A stretch of 17,223 nucleotides of DNA from Gammaproteobacteria bacterium (GTDB taxonomy: Bacteria > Pseudomonadota > Gammaproteobacteria > UBA9214), in the NCBI GenBank assembly GCA_029864225.1, contig JAOTTU010000027.1:1-17223 (forward strand), given 5' to 3'. The position numbers and the translations under genes are program-made. Of this stretch, positions 6,605 through 17,180 are shown one piece after another; position 1 is the stretch's first letter, and the number at the start of each line of letters is the position of its first letter. The notes under the pieces are model-generated. The model did no database searches, was not told where the DNA came from, and was given only the letters and a program-made list of their open reading frames with translations.

Positions 6605-8224
6605 ATGAAGTACGACCTGACGCGCCCACCGGACCTGTCCCGGGAACAACGCATCGGACAGATGCGCTTGCAACGGCCCGAGTATGTCGCCCTGCTGCCG
6701 CCCTGCAACCAGGCCTGCCCGGCCGGCGAAAACATCCAGGCCTGGCTCGCGCTGGCCCAGCAACGGCACTTCAAGGCGGCCTGGCAGAAACTGGTCGAGG
6801 AGAACCCCATGCCTGCGATCCACGGCCGGGTCTGCTATCACCCCTGCGAATCCGGTTGCAACCGCGCCCAGCTCGACAACCCGGTCAGTATTCATGCCGT
6901 GGAACGCTTTCTCGGCGACCTCGCCATCGCCGAGGGCTGGAACATCGAGTACGACACCGCAGCCACCGGCAGGCATATCCTCGTGGTGGGCGCCGGTCCC
7001 AGCGGCCTGTCGGCCGCCTACCATCTGACCCGCATGGGCCACAATGTAGAGATCCGCGAGGCCGGACCGATGGCGGGCGGCATGATGCATTTCGGCATTC
7101 CGGCCTACCGCATGCCCAGGGATATCCTGGATGCAGAGATCCGCCGCATCGAGGACATGGGCGTCAGGATCGTCCTTGATTACAAGGTCGAGGACGTGCT
7201 GGCGGAGAAGCAGCAAGGTAACTTCGATGCCGTGTTTGTCGCCATCGGTGCCCACCTGAGCAAGCACATCGATATACCGGCTCGCGACGCGGCGGGGATG
7301 CTGTCTGCGGTCAATTTCCTGGCCAGTGTCGAGACCGGCGAAGCGCCTGTGCTCGGCCGGCGCGTCGCGGTCTATGGCGGCGGCAACACCGCAATGGACG
7401 CGGCCCGGGTTGCCAAGCGTCTCGGCGCCGAAGAGGCCCTGATCATCTACCGCCGCAACCGCGAACAAATGCCTGCGCACGAATTCGAGGCGCAGGGGGC
7501 CCTCGAGGAAGGCGTCAAGATTAACTGGCTGCGCACCATCCGGGAGATTGATCAGACCACGCTCACGGTCGAGGTCATGGAGATCGGCGCTGACGGTCGG
7601 CCCCGGGGTACCGGCGAGCTGGAGACCCTGGAGGCGGACTCCCTGATCCTGGCCCTGGGCCAGAGTACCGATGTCACCCTGCTCGAGAACATCCCGGGGA
7701 TCGAATTCCAGGGGGACACGGTGAGCGTCGATGAACATATGATGACCGGCCACCCCGGGATCTTCGCCGGGGGCGACATGGTGCCCTCGGAACGCACCGT
7801 GACTACCGCGGTCGGCCATGGCAAGAAAGCGGCCCGCAATATCGACAGCTGGCTGCGCGGCGAGCACTACAGCAGCCCGCAAAAAAATCCGCTGGCAAGC
7901 TTCGACAAGCTGCACCTCTGGTATTTCACCGATGCCGACCAGCGTCCGCAGGACAGCCTGGATCTGAATCACCGCCAGAGCGGCTTCGAGGAAGTGGTGC
8001 ACGGCCTGAAGAAACAGGACGCGGTGTTCGAGGCCCAACGCTGCCTGTCCTGCGGCAATTGTTTCGAATGCGACGGCTGCTACGGGGCCTGCCCGGAACA
8101 TGCCATCATCAAGCGCGGAAAGAACCGGGGTTATTCAATTGACCTGGAGCTGTGCACGGGCTGCAGTATCTGCTTCGACCAGTGTCCCTGCCATGCCATC
8201 GAGATGGTCGCCGAGCCCGCCTGA
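6605..8224 (+). CDS. GltD/PreT-like FAD-NAD(P) oxidoreductase with C-terminal Fe-S clusters
   Basis: This 539-residue flavoprotein belongs to the glutamate synthase small-subunit-like group and probably moves electrons between NAD(P)H and Fe-S clusters. The N-terminus has a reduced Fe-S domain (C34, C38 in PPCNQACPAG; C77, C81, C85 in VCYHPCESGC). Next come the FAD-binding GAGPSG (129-134), the NAD(P)-binding GGGNTA (258-263) and the second FAD motif TGHPGIFAGGD (381-391). The C-terminus carries a ferredoxin-like region: C480, C483, C486, C489, C492, C496, then C517, C520, C523, C527 and C529. This suggests two [4Fe-4S] clusters plus extra cysteines. The ATG at 6605 is chosen because AGGAG (6589-6593) is 11 nt upstream; the ATG at 6596 abuts it. 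It is first in an operon with nifJ and the DHOD-like gene. It is not a true GltD, as no large subunit is present. Confidence 0.92.
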   Translation: MKYDLTRPPDLSREQRIGQMRLQRPEYVALLPPCNQACPAGENIQAWLALAQQRHFKAAWQKLVEENPMPAIHGRVCYHPCESGCNRAQLDNPVSIHAVERFLGDLAIAEGWNIEYDTAATGRHILVVGAGPSGLSAAYHLTRMGHNVEIREAGPMAGGMMHFGIPAYRMPRDILDAEIRRIEDMGVRIVLDYKVEDVLAEKQQGNFDAVFVAIGAHLSKHIDIPARDAAGMLSAVNFLASVETGEAPVLGRRVAVYGGGNTAMDAARVAKRLGAEEALIIYRRNREQMPAHEFEAQGALEEGVKINWLRTIREIDQTTLTVEVMEIGADGRPRGTGELETLEADSLILALGQSTDVTLLENIPGIEFQGDTVSVDEHMMTGHPGIFAGGDMVPSERTVTTAVGHGKKAARNIDSWLRGEHYSSPQKNPLASFDKLHLWYFTDADQRPQDSLDLNHRQSGFEEVVHGLKKQDAVFEAQRCLSCGNCFECDGCYGACPEHAIIKRGKNRGYSIDLELCTGCSICFDQCPCHAIEMVAEPA

Positions 8225-8269
8225 ACACACAGCCGGGCCGGGTAGCGCCGACCGGCACCTGGAGCAAGC

Positions 8270-11875
<3,606 letters not shown>

Positions 11876-11902
11876 ACCATCGCTATTGCAGGAGACTACG
11901 CC

Positions 11903-12904
11903 ATGGACCTTCGGACCACCTACATGGGGATTGAGCTAAAGCACCCCATTGTCGCATCCGCCTCACCGCTATCGGAGAAGCTGGATAACATCAAGCGCAT
12001 GGAGGATGCCGGTGCAGCGGCAGTGGTGATGTTCTCGCTGTTCGAGGAGCAGATCAAACACGAGCATGCCGCCATCGAGCACCTGATCACATCGGGCGCC
12101 GAGAGCTATGCCGAATCACTGAGCTATTTTCCGGATTTCGATGATTATGATACCGGGCCGGACGAATACCTCAACCTGTTGCGCCAGGCCGCGGAGGCGG
12201 TCGATATCCCTGTCATCGGCAGCCTCAACGGCATCACCAATGAGGGCTGGGTAAATATGGCGTGCATGATGCAGGACGCGGGTGCGCGTGCCATCGAGCT
12301 CAACACTTATTACATTCCCGCACACCTCTACATGACAGGCCGAGAGGTTGAACAGCGCTACATCGAGGTGCTGAAGGCCGTCAAGGAATCGGTAACGATC
12401 CCGGTCGCCCTCAAACTGAGCCCCTTCTTTAGCGCCATCGGCAACATGGCACGCCAGTTTGACGAGGCGGGCGCCGATGCCCTGGTGCTTTTCAACCGTT
12501 TTTACCAGCCGGATTTCGACCTGGAGAGGATGGAGGTGGTCCCGGACCTCGAGCTCAGCACCCCCTCGGAGATCCGTCTTCCGCTACTCTGGATTGCCGT
12601 GCTCCATGGTCGCATCAATGCCTCGATCGCAGCCACTCGCGGCGTGCACAGCCCCGTGGAGGTCGTCAAGTACCTGATGGCCGGTGCCGATGTTGTCATG
12701 ACTACCTCGGGCCTCCTCAGGCATGGCATCGGGTTCCTCACCACCCTGGTCGACGGGCTTCAGGCCTGGATGGAGGAAAAGCAATACACCTCGGTGACTC
12801 AGATGCGCGGCTCCATGAGCCAGACCAACTGCCTCGATTCCAGTGCCTTCGAACGCGCCAACTACATCAAGATCCTCGAGAGTTACGCACCCGACTACGA
12901 GTAA
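11903..12904 (+). CDS. Dihydroorotate dehydrogenase-like FMN-barrel protein, catalytic Cys motif lost
   Basis: This 333-residue TIM-barrel protein is related to class 1 dihydroorotate dehydrogenases and PreA. FMN-site features remain: PIVASASPL (15-23), the ELN strand end (132-134), KLSPF (171-175), and the C-terminal phosphate-binding GADVVMTTSGLLRHG (261-275). Where class 1 enzymes have N-x-S-C-P-N with the catalytic cysteine, this protein has ELNTYYIP (132-139), so normal dihydroorotate oxidation is unlikely. The DHOD_like subfamily is known to keep FMN residues but lack catalytic ones. No Fe-S domain is attached, unlike PreA. AGGAG sits 8 nt before the ATG, 27 bp after nifJ, so it closes the operon. 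A role as redox partner of the flavoprotein or of NifJ is inferred from context. It should not be labelled pyrD. Confidence 0.9.
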   Translation: MDLRTTYMGIELKHPIVASASPLSEKLDNIKRMEDAGAAAVVMFSLFEEQIKHEHAAIEHLITSGAESYAESLSYFPDFDDYDTGPDEYLNLLRQAAEAVDIPVIGSLNGITNEGWVNMACMMQDAGARAIELNTYYIPAHLYMTGREVEQRYIEVLKAVKESVTIPVALKLSPFFSAIGNMARQFDEAGADALVLFNRFYQPDFDLERMEVVPDLELSTPSEIRLPLLWIAVLHGRINASIAATRGVHSPVEVVKYLMAGADVVMTTSGLLRHGIGFLTTLVDGLQAWMEEKQYTSVTQMRGSMSQTNCLDSSAFERANYIKILESYAPDYE

Positions 12905-12961
12905 GGGCTCGCGAAACCGCCAGCCACACTTTTGCAATCCGCTTTCGGTCGAACTGACAGC

Positions 12962-12980
12962 GGGCGATTTTCATTCGCCC
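12962..12980 (+). terminator. Weak candidate hairpin after redox operon
   Basis: GGGCGA (12962-12967), a 7-nt loop and TCGCCC (12975-12980) form a perfect 6-bp stem, 57 bp past the stop of the DHOD-like gene. No T-run follows, so intrinsic termination would be inefficient. It overlaps the -35 of the candidate promoter below. Confidence 0.25.
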
Positions 12981-12995
12981 CATCTCCACTATAAT
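12968..12995 (+). promoter_or_regulatory. Candidate sigma-70 promoter for ypfJ-like gene
   Basis: TTTTCA (12968-12973), a 16-bp spacer and a consensus TATAAT (12990-12995) precede the metallopeptidase gene. Transcription would start near 13002, giving a leader of about 160 nt that contains the whole 89-bp repeat element at 13013-13101. Confidence 0.45.
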
Positions 12996-13012
12996 GGAAA
13001 GTCTGGTCAAGC

Positions 13013-13101
13013 CGTCATTCCGGGCGGAGCGTAGCGGAGACCCGGAATCCAGTAGCTGGTCATCAGGCAGTTACCGGATTCCGGCCTTCGCCGGAATGAC
13101 G
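13013..13101. repeat. 89-bp inverted-repeat (MITE-like) element, copy A
   Basis: The element is bounded by the perfect 11-bp inverted repeats CGTCATTCCGG (13013-13023) and CCGGAATGACG (13091-13101). Inside, ATTCCGGG (13017-13024) pairs with CCCGGAAT (13041-13048) across 16 nt, and ATTCCGGC (13078-13085) pairs with GCCGGAAT (13090-13097) across 4 nt, so two hairpins or one long stem can form. It is exactly the same length as copy B at 15366-15454, although the middles differ. No clear target-site duplication was seen. Confidence 0.85.
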
Positions 13102-13161
13102 AAAGATGAGTTAATCAGGCCTTCTGTATTGATCAACCTGGTGAGGTAAGAGGCAGACTGC

Positions 13162-14013
13162 ATGCGTTGGAGAACGGGGCGTAGAAGTTCCAATATCGAG
13201 GACCGGCGCGGCAGGCGTGTCACCGGGCCGGTCGCATTCAAGGGCGGCATCGGCACCATTGCACTGGTGCTGGTGGCCAGCTACTTCCTCGGCATCAACC
13301 CGCTGGAGATCCTGCAGATGCAGATCGACACCGGGCCCGCCGTCAACCAGACGGACTGGAAGCCGTCAGCGGCGGAACAGCAGGCGGCTGATTTTGTCTC
13401 GGTGGTACTGGCGGACACCGAGGACACCTGGAACGCCATCTTCAAAAAGTCCGGGCAGACCTACCAGGTGCCGACCCTGGTCCTGTTCAGCGGGTCGGTG
13501 AGCTCCGCCTGCGGCATGGCCAGCTCCGCAATGGGACCGTTTTATTGCCCCGGCGACCAGAAGGTCTATATCGACCTTGCATTCTTCGACGACCTCAAGC
13601 GCCGCCACGGTGCCCCCGGTGATTTTGCCCAGGCCTATGTCGTCGCGCATGAAATCGGACACCATGTGCAGAACCTGCTGGGCATCAGCAAGCAGGTGCG
13701 GTCCGCACAACGCGGCGTGGGCAAGGCGCAGGCCAATGCCCTTTCAGTCAAGCTGGAACTACAGGCTGACTGCTTCGCGGGGCTCTGGGGCAACCATGCC
13801 GAGCGCAGCCGTCAGGTGCTGGAACAGGGTGATATCGAGGAGGCCCTGGGGGCGGCCAGTGCCATCGGCGATGACCGCCTGCAGCGCGAGGCCAAGGGCC
13901 GCGTGGTGCCGGAGTCCTTCACTCATGGCAGTTCGGAACAACGGGTGGAGTGGTTCAGCCGCGGCATCCAGAGTGGTGACATCAACAGCTGCGACACCTT
14001 CGGGGAAAGCTAG
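13162..14013 (+). CDS. ypfJ: YpfJ-like membrane-anchored neutral zinc metallopeptidase
   Basis: This 283-residue protein belongs to the putative neutral zinc metallopeptidase family that includes E. coli YpfJ (Pfam Zn_peptidase_2). Residues 1-20 are basic and contain RWRTGRRSSNIEDRRG, typical of the family. One transmembrane segment lies at about 28-45 (GGIGTIALVLVASYFLGI), which would place the catalytic domain in the periplasm. The zinc motif HEIGHH is at 163-168 (H163, E164, H167). LELQADCFAG (198-207) with E199 and D203 is the likely third-ligand region. CGMASSAMGPFYCPGDQKVYID is another family signature. The Shine-Dalgarno sequence AGGTAAGAGG lies about 9 nt before the ATG. It is preceded by its own candidate promoter and an 89-bp repeat, and converges on the PilZ gene 25 bp downstream. 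The natural substrate is unknown. Confidence 0.92.
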   Translation: MRWRTGRRSSNIEDRRGRRVTGPVAFKGGIGTIALVLVASYFLGINPLEILQMQIDTGPAVNQTDWKPSAAEQQAADFVSVVLADTEDTWNAIFKKSGQTYQVPTLVLFSGSVSSACGMASSAMGPFYCPGDQKVYIDLAFFDDLKRRHGAPGDFAQAYVVAHEIGHHVQNLLGISKQVRSAQRGVGKAQANALSVKLELQADCFAGLWGNHAERSRQVLEQGDIEEALGAASAIGDDRLQREAKGRVVPESFTHGSSEQRVEWFSRGIQSGDINSCDTFGES

Positions 14014-14038
14014 ACGCTTTGTTCCCGGCCTGCCTGGC

Positions 14039-14518
14039 TTATGATTCGGCCTGCCTGTTCAGGATGTACTCGGCGAATGCATCGCGTCCTGCATCAAATG
14101 CGCTGATCTTCACACCGATTTGATAGAACTCCTCCCCTTCGGAACGGGCATAGACCGTTCGGCAGTGGGCCGTGACGCTGGCAGGGCGGGCCACGGGAGC
14201 CGGCAAGACAAACACCACCTGCAATGAAACAGGCGAGTGCTGGTCCAGACGCTCGAGTCCGGGCAACAGGGCCTGGATCATCTGCAGGTCGCCCTCCAGG
14301 CGCAGGCCGGAAAGTGAGATATTGGTCACCAGGACATCCACACCCGCACCACTGGCAGCGAGCGCCCGGGCCGGGAAGTGGGTATCGAACCGGGGCTCCC
14401 GGCGCAGGTCAACAAGATAGGTGGATTCAACCCGCCGGCGGTGCGGCGTGCTTAGCGGTTCAAGCGTATATTCACTATTTTTATCAAAGAGATATGGATT
14501 GCTAGCCACAATATCCAT
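14039..14518 (-). CDS. PilZ-domain protein, probable c-di-GMP receptor
   Basis: This 159-residue cytoplasmic protein has a PilZ-like domain. RREPRF supplies the R39-xxx-R43 motif, and VLVTNISLSGLRLEG supplies N66-x-S68-x-x-G71, the two c-di-GMP-binding motifs in their normal order and spacing. The remainder (VSLQVVFVLP, then VTAHCRTVYARSEGEEFYQIGVKI) fits the beta-barrel strands. The first 35 residues form an unstructured lead, and no enzymatic domain is attached, so it probably acts as an adaptor. The ATG at 14518 abuts AAAGG directly; a GTG three codons in (14509) would have better Shine-Dalgarno spacing (9 nt), so the true start may be there. It lies 150 bp downstream of the minus-strand orphan at 14669-15277. 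Its target process, such as motility or polysaccharide export, is not indicated by the neighbours. Confidence 0.88.
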   Translation of the reverse strand: MDIVASNPYLFDKNSEYTLEPLSTPHRRRVESTYLVDLRREPRFDTHFPARALAASGAGVDVLVTNISLSGLRLEGDLQMIQALLPGLERLDQHSPVSLQVVFVLPAPVARPASVTAHCRTVYARSEGEEFYQIGVKISAFDAGRDAFAEYILNRQAES

Positions 14519-14668
14519 CCTTTAATCGCTGCCCGATACCGAACCGTCCGCTGGCGATAAGTAGTTGATGTAATACCCGATATTTCGGCCGGAATGGACC
14601 GGACTTTAACCGGCCTCGGACCCCGTCAGCAGCTTGGCATAGCGGCTGAACACGTCCCGGGAGCAGGC

Positions 14669-15277
14669 TTAACGGGACAGCAGGGCAACCGACTCCTCCG
14701 AGTCCAGGAAGCCGGCCAGCACCTGCAGCGCGGCGGCAAATCCCTCCCCGGAAATGACGCTGCCATGCCCGTTCGAAATATCCAGGTCCGACTGGATGAA
14801 GATCTTCTTGTCCGACTTGCGTGTGACGTAGCCATAGAAGCGGTAGTCCAGCTCGTTGCTGACCGGGTCCAGGTGATCGAGCAGCAGTTTGCTGGCCCTG
14901 ATCCCATGGATGGCCTTGATCAGCAGGCGATGCGCCAGGGGCAAGCGGTCGCGAGGATTCGCCGCCAGCGGCCGCGGCGTGTTTGCCTGCCGGCACAGGG
15001 CGTCGTAGCGGGACTGCAGCGTCTCTACGAATTTGCGCAAGTCGTAGACGTTGATCGCGAAGCCGTAGGAGTTGTAACTGATCCGGCTCTTGTAGATGGA
15101 CTTCAGCCAGAGAACCAGTTGACCATTTTTTTTATAGAGGTCGAGGGAAATGGCCTCGTTGAAGAAGCGCCTTTCCTGCTCGTAGACCACGCCCCACTCC
15201 CGGACCGGCTCGCCCAGAAAGACATCGGTCATTTTCTGTTTCGTACTCTGGTACAGCTTTTTGAGAAACGCCACCAT
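14669..15277 (-). CDS. Hypothetical cytoplasmic protein
   Basis: This encodes a 202-residue protein that I do not recognise. There is no signal peptide or transmembrane segment. The N-terminus is basic (MVAFLKKLYQSTKQK), followed by a mixed region rich in aromatic residues (YEQERRFFNEAISLDLYKKNGQLVLWLKSIYKS) and a C-terminal helical segment (GFAAALQVLAGFLDSEESVALL). Strands such as ELDYRFYGYVTRK and KIFIQSDLD suggest an alpha/beta fold. An in-frame ATG at 15340 would add 21 residues that run into repeat-flanking DNA, so 15277 is preferred although its Shine-Dalgarno sequence (GGGATG) is weak. Base composition matches the neighbours. It is upstream of the PilZ gene on the same strand; a functional link is possible but unproven. 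Confidence 0.7.
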   Translation of the reverse strand: MVAFLKKLYQSTKQKMTDVFLGEPVREWGVVYEQERRFFNEAISLDLYKKNGQLVLWLKSIYKSRISYNSYGFAINVYDLRKFVETLQSRYDALCRQANTPRPLAANPRDRLPLAHRLLIKAIHGIRASKLLLDHLDPVSNELDYRFYGYVTRKSDKKIFIQSDLDISNGHGSVISGEGFAAALQVLAGFLDSEESVALLSR

Positions 15278-15341
15278 AACATCCCGGTTAACGGCCGCCC
15301 CGCTCCACGATTTAACTGTATCCGGCCAATAGTATGGCAAG

Positions 15342-15394
15342 AAGTGGGGCTACTAAATCATCTTCCGTCATTCCGGCGTAAGCCGGAATCCAGA
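15342..15394 (+). repeat. Dispersed repeat with GNRA-type hairpin (copy 2)
   Basis: This is the second copy of the unit seen at 2276-2330: AAGTGGGG, then ATCATCTTC, CGTC, and a perfect stem ATTCCGGC (15370-15377), loop GTAA, GCCGGAAT (15382-15389), ending ATCCAG. It overlaps the left part of the 89-bp element copy B. Confidence 0.8.
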
Positions 15395-15454
15395 TTGCCG
15401 GTTGGGCAACAGCTGCCGGTTTCCGGATCTCCACCATGCCCGGCCGGAATGACG
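15366..15454. repeat. 89-bp inverted-repeat (MITE-like) element, copy B
   Basis: Perfect 11-bp terminal inverted repeats, CGTCATTCCGG (15366-15376) and CCGGAATGACG (15444-15454), bound an 89-bp segment. Its interior has further dyads, including the 8-bp GTAA-loop hairpin and a GCCGGTT...AGCTGCCGG patch. It has no coding capacity and is probably a non-autonomous element or an extragenic palindrome. A 3-bp TTC on both sides is too short to count as a target duplication. Confidence 0.85.
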
Positions 15455-15628
15455 TTCTATCAGGGTCATTGCTCTCCACCATGCAAACCCGGCTTGCCTG
15501 GCCACCGCTCATTGTTGCAGGGCCTTGAATTAACACGCTTGCACAGCTGCCGGTTCCGGCGGGTAAAAATTTGCGTAAAATACGCCGTCCAGCTCCGAAT
15601 CAGCTCCCCAGGGGACCATATAACAGCC

Positions 15629-16216
15629 ATGCCAGATTCAATACTCGCCCTTATGGAACCTTACCACCTCAATGAGCAGCACCTGTGGCTGGCGCTGGAA
15701 GTACTGGCTGTTCTCACGGTGCTGTTGCTCCTGTTCCGAAAACCCCTGCAGCACTGGCGCCAGGAGCGCCAGATACGGCGGGCCCTGAAGCGTCTCGGCG
15801 CCAGGGGCCTGCAAAATATCCGCCTGCCCGACGGCCTGGGCAGCGAGGTCATGATTGACAACCTGCTGCTGGCGACCGACGCAATCCTGGTTGTCGACGT
15901 GAAGCGTTTTGACGGACTGATTTTCGGCGGCAGCAAGACCGACATCTGGACGCAGGTGATCAACAAACACAGCTACCGGTTTCCCAACCCCGATCAACAG
16001 CTCCAGCTACAGGTCGCTGCAGTCAGGACCATCGTGCCCCGAGTGCCGGTCAGAGGCCTGCACCTGTTTACCCATAAGTCAAAGTTCCCCAAGGGCAAGC
16101 CACCCGGCGTGCTGCAGCTGGCGGATATCCGCAAACAACCCCGCCGACCCAGGCTGAAGGACATCCCAGCTGAGCTGCGTTCGGCCTGGGAGGAACTCTG
16201 CACGTCACTGCCATGA
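15629..16216 (+). CDS. Membrane-anchored NERD-domain (nuclease-related) protein
   Basis: This 195-residue protein has one N-terminal transmembrane helix (about 18-37, HLWLALEVLAVLTVLLLLF), then a basic stretch (QHWRQERQIRRALKRLGARG), and a NERD domain. The NERD pattern is visible as GSEVMIDNLLL (71-81), ILVVDVKRFDGLIFGG (86-101), W107, and NPDQQLQLQVAAVR (120-133). E73, D77, D90-x-K92 and Q124 match the restriction-endonuclease-like core, with D in place of the common E in ExK. NERD proteins are predicted DNA-processing nucleases, but activity is rarely shown. The ATG at 15629 precedes the hydrophobic segment. AGGGG lies 14 nt upstream, which is long; an ATG at 15653 is an alternative start. 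The following gene starts 30 bp later on the same strand and in the same frame, suggesting an operon. Confidence 0.82.
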   Translation: MPDSILALMEPYHLNEQHLWLALEVLAVLTVLLLLFRKPLQHWRQERQIRRALKRLGARGLQNIRLPDGLGSEVMIDNLLLATDAILVVDVKRFDGLIFGGSKTDIWTQVINKHSYRFPNPDQQLQLQVAAVRTIVPRVPVRGLHLFTHKSKFPKGKPPGVLQLADIRKQPRRPRLKDIPAELRSAWEELCTSLP

Positions 16217-16246
16217 TTTTGTACAACGGGCAGCAGGCATAGCCCG

Positions 16247-17179
16247 GTGGGACAGCCCGGCACACACAGACGCAGACTGTTGCTGACAGCGGCACTGCTG
16301 CTATTCGTTCTGCTGTGGGCATACGAGACCGACAGGCTGTTCGAGCGTGACGCACCCGGCAGCCTTTCCTGTGCGGTATACAAGGAGAACATCAACAGCC
16401 TGTATCGATTGATACCAAACGCTACGGCACCGGAAACACGCTGCCAGCGGACACCGCCCCGCTGCGGTCCAACCGGACTGCTCTTTAATCCGGCCGGTAT
16501 GCAAACCTATTACTACAGGTCGCAGTGTTACCATGACCTGGCGGTCTCGACACTGGACGCGGCATTCTGCGCGGAGGTCAGCGAGCGCCGCTCCCTGTTG
16601 TTTGATGGTTCCTACTATTCAGTGCAGGCGTGCCTGGCGAAGATCCGGCAGCTTCACGCAGACCGTGCCGCACCCCGGGTCGACCCGGCCGCTGTTGCCA
16701 GAATCGATGATCTGACGGCGGCATTCGACCAGGACCAGCACCTCTCTGTCACGCTCACGTTTTCACCTGACCTACCGGTCTATGGCGCATACGCCATCGC
16801 AACGACGGCACACCTCCACACACACAGTACGGGGACCGCACAGGGCTCGCAGGTGACGCTGGCACTGAATGCCAACCACCCCGCCATCACGCGCGACCTG
16901 CGTTATGCGCGGCTGCTGCCCGTTGGCAACGAGGTGTTGCAGCTAACACCGGAACTCGGCAATCCCGCAGCGCTGACCTACCGGGTCGACACCGGGCAAC
17001 TCGCCGAATACCTGCAGCGTGCTGGCGAGCGCGGCTTCAGGCTCAGCGTCAGGCTGCAGTTCCTGGAAAGCGCCGCCGGGGCGCTGGCCGACCCTGCCCT
17101 GCCAAGGGATGCCTACATCAGTGAAAAAGTCATGCGCATCACGACACAGGCAGCAGCCCCCCGGCAGCACGGTACCTGA
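16247..17179 (+). CDS. Hypothetical membrane-anchored protein with Cys-rich N-terminal half
   Basis: This encodes a 310-residue protein that I cannot place in a named family. A basic start (GTHRRR) precedes a hydrophobic segment at about 10-24 (RLLLTAALLLFVLLWAY), an uncleaved anchor or a signal peptide. The next 120 residues contain cysteines in spaced pairs: SCAVY, RCQRTPPRCG, SQCYHDLAV, AAFCAEV and QACLAKI. This fits disulphide-linked helical hairpins in an oxidising compartment. Residues about 155-300 look beta-rich (LSVTLTFSPDLPVYGAY; QVTLALNANHPAI; LSVRLQFLES), like an immunoglobulin-type or similar fold. The GTG at 16247 is the first start after an in-frame TGA, and its Shine-Dalgarno sequence is weak. 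It lies 30 bp after the NERD gene. A periplasmic location is inferred. Confidence 0.7.
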   Translation: MGQPGTHRRRLLLTAALLLFVLLWAYETDRLFERDAPGSLSCAVYKENINSLYRLIPNATAPETRCQRTPPRCGPTGLLFNPAGMQTYYYRSQCYHDLAVSTLDAAFCAEVSERRSLLFDGSYYSVQACLAKIRQLHADRAAPRVDPAAVARIDDLTAAFDQDQHLSVTLTFSPDLPVYGAYAIATTAHLHTHSTGTAQGSQVTLALNANHPAITRDLRYARLLPVGNEVLQLTPELGNPAALTYRVDTGQLAEYLQRAGERGFRLSVRLQFLESAAGALADPALPRDAYISEKVMRITTQAAAPRQHGT

Positions 17180-17180
17180 C

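Larger units (their letters stand above)
15278..15628. other. Divergent intergenic region with repeat element
   Basis: This 351-bp region lies between the minus-strand orphan and the plus-strand NERD gene. It carries the long repeat 15342-15454 and then an AT-richer patch (GGGTAAAAATTTGCGTAAAAT, 15561-15581) that may include the -10 region of the NERD gene, though no good -35 box sits at 17 bp. No gene is evident. A plus-strand frame stays open across this region and beyond, but it lacks a start signal and coding character before 15629. Confidence 0.55.

Noticed and set aside
6584..8101. 505-residue minus-strand open frame opposite the flavoprotein gene
   Set aside because: The plus frame has intact FAD, NAD(P) and Fe-S motifs. 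The minus frame has none and no start signal.
6605..8224. Calling this gene gltD (glutamate synthase small subunit)
   Set aside because: No gltB is adjacent, the N-terminal cysteines differ, and C-terminal ferredoxin clusters are present that GltD lacks.
11903..12904. Calling this gene pyrD (pyrimidine synthesis)
   Set aside because: The catalytic cysteine motif is missing and the context is NifJ and a flavoprotein, with no pyrimidine genes nearby.
13071..13259. Small minus-strand open frame ending in VIPAKAGIR
   Set aside because: Its C-terminus is a translation of the CCGGAATGAC repeat, a common false call, and it overlaps the ypfJ-like start.
14594..15628. Plus-strand open frame extending the NERD gene far upstream to 540 residues
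   Set aside because: It runs antisense to the orphan at 14669-15277 and through the repeat element, has no start signal, and the NERD protein has a natural membrane-anchor N-terminus at 15629.
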